Shown: in pieces, positions 60,826 to 64,000 of the stretch
Layout: each line of letters starts with the position of its first letter
How positions within the stretch are numbered: position 1 is the first letter of the stretch
Source of the DNA: Streptomyces lunaelactis
GTDB taxonomy: Bacteria; Actinomycetota; Actinomycetes; Streptomycetales; Streptomycetaceae
Length of the DNA: 64,000 bases
Assembly (NCBI RefSeq): GCF_003054555.1
Contig: NZ_CP026304.1
Location: forward strand, 6,758,001-6,822,000
Direction: 5' to 3'
Notes under the pieces: generated by a model
What the model was told of the DNA's origin: nothing
Seen by the model: only the letters and a program-made list of their open reading frames with translations
The model's database searches: none
Program-made: the position numbers and the translations under genes

Positions 60826-61941
60826 ATGACCACCCTGTCGGAACGCATATCGCAGTCCGCCTTCGACGGCTCCAGGCTTCGAGTCGTGCTGCTGCTGGAC
60901 CTCCACGACGGCGCCCAGAAGCAGTTCCTCGAGGCGTACGAGCACCTCCGCAACCAAGTGGCATCGGTGCCGGGTCACATCAGCGACCAGCTGTGCCAGT
61001 CGATAGAGAACCCCTCGCAGTGGCTCATCACCAGCGAATGGGAGAGCGCACCGCCCTTCCTGGCCTGGGTGAACAGCGAGGAGCACGTCGAGACCGTCCA
61101 GCCGCTGCACAGCTGCGTACGCGACACGCGGTCGCTGCGGTTCAGCGTCCTGCGGGAGACCGGACAGCCCGCCGTCGCACCCGAGCCGCACAAGGGTCTC
61201 CAGGCGGCGCCCCGGGTCGGGGACGGAGTGGTACGCCACGCCCTCACCTTCACGGTCAAGCCGGGCAGTGAGAAGAAGGTCGCGAAGATCCTGGCCGGGT
61301 ACACCTCCCCGGCGGCCCACGTCGACGAGCACACCCGGCTGCGCCGCACCTCGCTCTTCATGCACGGCAACCGCGTCGTACGGGCCATCGAGGTGCATGG
61401 CGACCTGCTCGCGGCCCTGCGGCACGTGTCCCAGCAGCCCGAGGTCAGGGCCGTCGAGGAAGCCATCAACCCGTACCTGGAGCAGGACCGGGACCTCAAC
61501 GACCCCAACTCCGCGCGGGTTTTCTTCACCCGGGCCGCACTCCCCGCGGTGCACCACGTGGCGGCCGACGGGCAGAACCCCGCCGATGTCAACCGGCACG
61601 CGCTCTTCTACCAGGCCAAGGACGGCTGCGGGATGGCCCTCGCCCGGCTGCTCGCAGGTCAGGACGAGGCGGCGGCCGACAGCCCCAGCAGCCCCATCGT
61701 GAGCAGCACGATCTTCCAGCGCGACGACATCGTCGTCCGGCTCATCGATCTGACCGGCCCGCTCGACGCGCGACCTGCCCTGTCGTTCGGTGTCGAAGGC
61801 CCCCACAAGGCGGCCACGCTCACCCGGCTGCTCGCCGACGGCAAGGACGGCGTGCCGGTCAGCGACGAGGAGATCTCCGGCGTCCTCGCCCGCTCCGACA
61901 TGCACCTCATCACCGACCGCTCCGCGGCGCCGGAATCCTGA
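60826..61941 (+). CDS. SchA/CurD-like protein (whiE-ORFI-like)
   Basis: First plus-strand gene of the pigment cluster. The 371-residue protein has an N-terminal ABM-type monooxygenase fold ([35 protein letters not shown]). The SchA/CurD domain follows ([22 protein letters not shown] in part, [21 protein letters not shown]). Names come from the sch and cur spore-pigment clusters of other Streptomyces. Its exact step is unproven; an oxidation or cyclisation of the polyketide is proposed. GAAGGAG lies 9 bases before the ATG. Confidence 0.9.
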   Translation: MTTLSERISQSAFDGSRLRVVLLLDLHDGAQKQFLEAYEHLRNQVASVPGHISDQLCQSIENPSQWLITSEWESAPPFLAWVNSEEHVETVQPLHSCVRDTRSLRFSVLRETGQPAVAPEPHKGLQAAPRVGDGVVRHALTFTVKPGSEKKVAKILAGYTSPAAHVDEHTRLRRTSLFMHGNRVVRAIEVHGDLLAALRHVSQQPEVRAVEEAINPYLEQDRDLNDPNSARVFFTRAALPAVHHVAADGQNPADVNRHALFYQAKDGCGMALARLLAGQDEAAADSPSSPIVSSTIFQRDDIVVRLIDLTGPLDARPALSFGVEGPHKAATLTRLLADGKDGVPVSDEEISGVLARSDMHLITDRSAAPES

Positions 61942-62009
61942 CCGAGCGTCCGGCCCCTCGCGGCCGCACGGCCAAGCCCTCGGGGGCATCGCACCTGGAG
62001 GAACCACTC

Positions 62010-62462
62010 ATGACCACGCACCGCCCACGCATCGTGGATCTCAGCGAGACCCAGCCCAACCGCAGGCGCGGAGGCGACCTGCGCGCCCTGCTCACCCCGA
62101 CCGCGGTGGGTGCCACCAGCGGTTTCATGGGCCTGGCGATCGTCCAGCCCGGCGAACGCATCGGTGAGCACTACCACCCGTACTCCGAGGAGTTCGTGTA
62201 CGTCGTGAGCGGCCTCCTCGAGGTCGATCTGGACGGTGAGACGCACGCGATGCGGCCCGACCAGGGGCTCCTGATCCCGCTGAACATGCGCCACCGGTTC
62301 CGTAACGTCGGAAAAGTGGAGGCTCGCATGGTCTTCCACCTCGGCCCGCTCGCCCCGCGCCCGGAGCTCGGGCATGTCGACACCGAGGAGACCGAATCGG
62401 CCGAGCACTCCGCGAGCGCCAAGCAGGGCATGCCCCCGGAACGGACTGGGGCGGTTTCGTGA
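62010..62462 (+). CDS. Cupin protein (whiE-ORFII-like)
   Basis: The 150-residue protein is a single cupin: [21 protein letters not shown] contains the His/His/Glu metal ligands in HYHPYSEE near residue 54, and a second motif, [11 protein letters not shown], has the fourth ligand. Cupins in aromatic polyketide clusters act as cyclases or oxygenases. It ends in a GTGA overlap with the KS-alpha gene, so the two are translated together. Confidence 0.9.
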   Translation: MTTHRPRIVDLSETQPNRRRGGDLRALLTPTAVGATSGFMGLAIVQPGERIGEHYHPYSEEFVYVVSGLLEVDLDGETHAMRPDQGLLIPLNMRHRFRNVGKVEARMVFHLGPLAPRPELGHVDTEETESAEHSASAKQGMPPERTGAVS

Positions 62463-63724
62463 ACCGGCGGGTGGCGGTCACCGGGGTCGGTATCGTCGCC
62501 CCCGGCGGAGTGGGCGCCACGGCGTTCTGGGACCTGCTCGCGAACGGCCGTACGGCGACGCGGGGCATCACGCTCTTCGACCCGACGGGCTTCCGCTCGC
62601 GCATCGCCGCCGAGATCGACTTCGACCCTGCCGAGCACGGTCTCGACCGGGACCAGGTCGCGCGCTCGGACCGGTACATCCAGTTCGCGCTGGTGGCAGC
62701 GCGGGAGGCGATGCGCGACTCCGGTCTCGACCCGGAGAAGCAGGACCCCTGGCGCATGGGCGTTTCGCTGGGCACCGCGGTCGGCGGCACCACGCGTCTC
62801 GAGCACGACTACGTCGCCGTCAGCGACAAGGGCTCGTACTGGGACGTGGACCACCACCCGGCCGAACCGCATCTGCACCGTGCGTTCTCGCCGAGTTCGC
62901 TGGCCTCCGCGGTCGCCGAACAGGTCGGTGCCCACGGCCCGGTGCAGACCGTCTCGACGGGCTGCACCTCGGGACTCGACGCCATCGGATACGCCTTCCA
63001 CTCCATCGAGGAGGGCCGGGTCGACGTGTGCATAGCCGGCGCGTCGGACTCGCCCATCTCACCCATCACGGTGGCCTGCTTCGACGCGATCAAGGCGACG
63101 TCGCCGAACAACGACGACCCGGCCCACGCCTCCCGCCCGTTCGACGCCAACCGGGACGGGTTCGTCATGGGCGAGGGCGGCGCCGTCCTCGTCCTGGAGG
63201 AACTGGAACACGCCCGGGCCCGCGGCGCGCGGGTGTACTGCGAGATCGGGGGCTACGCCACCTTCGGCAACGCCTACCACATGACCGGGCTGACCCCCGA
63301 TGGCCTGGAGATGGCCCGAGCCATCGACACGGCCCTCGACCACGCCCGTGTCCACAGCTCGCAGATCGACTACGTCAACGCGCACGGCTCGGGCACCAAA
63401 CAGAACGACCGGCACGAGACGGCCGCGGTGAAGCGCTCGCTGGGCGACCACGCCTACAGGACGCCCATGAGCTCCATCAAATCCATGGTGGGCCACTCGC
63501 TGGGTGCTATCGGCGCCATCGAACTCGTGGCCTGCGTACTGGCCATGGCCCACCAGGTGGTGCCCCCGACGGCGAACTACGAGACCCCCGACCCCGAGTG
63601 CGACCTGGACTATGTGCCGCGCACCGCCCGCCCCCGGAAGCTCAGCAGTGTGCTCTCGGTCGGCAGCGGGTTCGGCGGATTCCAGTCCGCGGTCGTCATG
63701 ACCCGACCAAGTGGGAGGACATGA
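62459..63724 (+). CDS. Type II polyketide ketosynthase alpha (whiE-ORFIII-like)
   Basis: The condensing enzyme of the minimal polyketide synthase. The 421-residue protein has the active-site Cys169 ([10 protein letters not shown]), His309 ([11 protein letters not shown]) and His346 (VGHSLGA), all intact. The N terminus [17 protein letters not shown] and the [11 protein letters not shown] motif are typical. It pairs with the KS-beta (chain length factor) protein encoded next, with which its gene overlaps (ATGA). The product is expected to be a long-chain (about C24) grey spore pigment, by analogy with whiE. Confidence 0.95.
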   Translation: MNRRVAVTGVGIVAPGGVGATAFWDLLANGRTATRGITLFDPTGFRSRIAAEIDFDPAEHGLDRDQVARSDRYIQFALVAAREAMRDSGLDPEKQDPWRMGVSLGTAVGGTTRLEHDYVAVSDKGSYWDVDHHPAEPHLHRAFSPSSLASAVAEQVGAHGPVQTVSTGCTSGLDAIGYAFHSIEEGRVDVCIAGASDSPISPITVACFDAIKATSPNNDDPAHASRPFDANRDGFVMGEGGAVLVLEELEHARARGARVYCEIGGYATFGNAYHMTGLTPDGLEMARAIDTALDHARVHSSQIDYVNAHGSGTKQNDRHETAAVKRSLGDHAYRTPMSSIKSMVGHSLGAIGAIELVACVLAMAHQVVPPTANYETPDPECDLDYVPRTARPRKLSSVLSVGSGFGGFQSAVVMTRPSGRT

Positions 63725-64000
63725 TGAGCTCCCGGCACGATCGGCAGACCGTCGTCACAGGCATAGGCGTCATCGCCCCCAACGGGGCCGGCACCGAAGC
63801 CTTCTGGAAGTCGACACAGGAGGGCATCAGCGTCCTCGACCGGGTCACCCGCGAAGGGTGTGAGCATCTGCCGCTCCGGGTCGCCGGCGAGGTGCGCGAC
63901 TTCGACCCGACCTCGCTGATCGAGGAGCGCTATCTCGTCCAGACCGACCGGTTCACGCATTTCGCCATGGCGGCGGCGGACCTCGCCATGGAGGACGCCC
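63721..64000 (+). CDS. Type II polyketide ketosynthase beta (chain length factor), 3' truncated by the window edge
   Basis: Only the first 93 codons are present. The start [20 protein letters not shown] is the normal N terminus of a ketosynthase-like fold and continues with [15 protein letters not shown] and [16 protein letters not shown]. The active-site region is beyond the window, so the Cys-to-Gln change that marks KS-beta cannot be checked; the call rests on its position directly after KS-alpha with an ATGA overlap. Starts at 63721 and 63724 (adjacent ATG codons) are both possible. Confidence 0.88.
   Translation, partial: MMSSRHDRQTVVTGIGVIAPNGAGTEAFWKSTQEGISVLDRVTREGCEHLPLRVAGEVRDFDPTSLIEERYLVQTDRFTHFAMAAADLAMEDA

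Noticed and set aside
1..64000. tRNA, rRNA, CRISPR arrays, prophage or integrative elements
   Set aside because: No cloverleaf-like tRNA sequence, regular spaced repeats, integrase, transposase or phage structural gene was seen in any gap or reading frame.

Overview
The window is a piece of a Streptomyces chromosome, or one from a very close relative. It has very high GC, GTG starts and many ATGA/GTGA overlaps. It carries actinomycete-specific families (DUF397 with an XRE/DUF5753 regulator, DUF1707-FHA, the SAV2148 family, a mycothiol-type DinB protein). It also has a cysteine-biosynthesis cluster and a whiE-type spore pigment cluster in the order I remember from Streptomyces coelicolor. I see no rRNA, tRNA, CRISPR array, prophage or complete transposon.

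Layout. 1-4.8 kb: a metallopeptidase/VWA protein cut by the left edge, a double SUKH-4 protein, and an XRE/DUF397 pair divergent from a small HATPase protein. 4.9-9.8 kb: a full Liv-type branched-chain amino acid ABC importer, with its binding protein gene convergent to the rest. 10-13.3 kb: small housekeeping genes (VOC protein, P-loop kinase, M24 peptidase). 13.3-24.2 kb: alpha-glucan/trehalose genes treZ, treY and glgX on the minus strand, interrupted by a GH1 beta-glucosidase, an MFS transporter, a GNAT acetyltransferase and a DUF1707-FHA protein. 24.5-28.6 kb: a SAV2148-family protein, a DEDDh exonuclease, a DUF4333 lipoprotein, an unknown protein and an APH-like kinase. 28.7-31.7 kb: a sugar ABC importer without its own ATPase. 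31.9-37.4 kb: an MMPL exporter divergent from a secreted subtilisin, then three small cytoplasmic genes.

37.4-46.8 kb is a minus-strand sulfur assimilation block: a short leader peptide, ferredoxin-sulfite reductase, a 59-residue zinc ribbon, cysH, cysC, cysD, cysN, a possible 33-residue coupled ORF, a sulfonate/sulfur ABC importer and a sirohydrochlorin chelatase. Together these take up sulfur compounds, activate and reduce sulfate to sulfide, and make the siroheme the sulfite reductase needs. 46.9-54.1 kb: a GNAT protein, a GAF regulator, an AidB-like acyl-CoA dehydrogenase, a BrkB membrane protein and a two-component system. A 165-bp inverted-repeat-ended element lies in front of the two-component system. 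54.2-56.1 kb: cobalt transporter genes cbtA and cbtB behind a cobalamin riboswitch, divergent from a histidine-phosphatase-like protein that lacks both catalytic histidines. 56.1-58.8 kb: a large membrane PP2C (SpoIIE-type) sensor phosphatase. 58.9 kb to the right edge: the start of a type II polyketide (spore pigment) cluster with an FAD hydroxylase divergent from a SchA/CurD protein, a cupin, KS-alpha and a truncated KS-beta.

No single cluster looks like a wholly new system. The least explained signals are small: short coupled ORFs and leader peptides, the MITE-like element with a 27-bp mini copy 30 kb away, the probably inactive phosphatase beside the B12 switch, and the SAV2148/exonuclease pair. 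All functional calls rest on reading motifs by eye; no database search was run.
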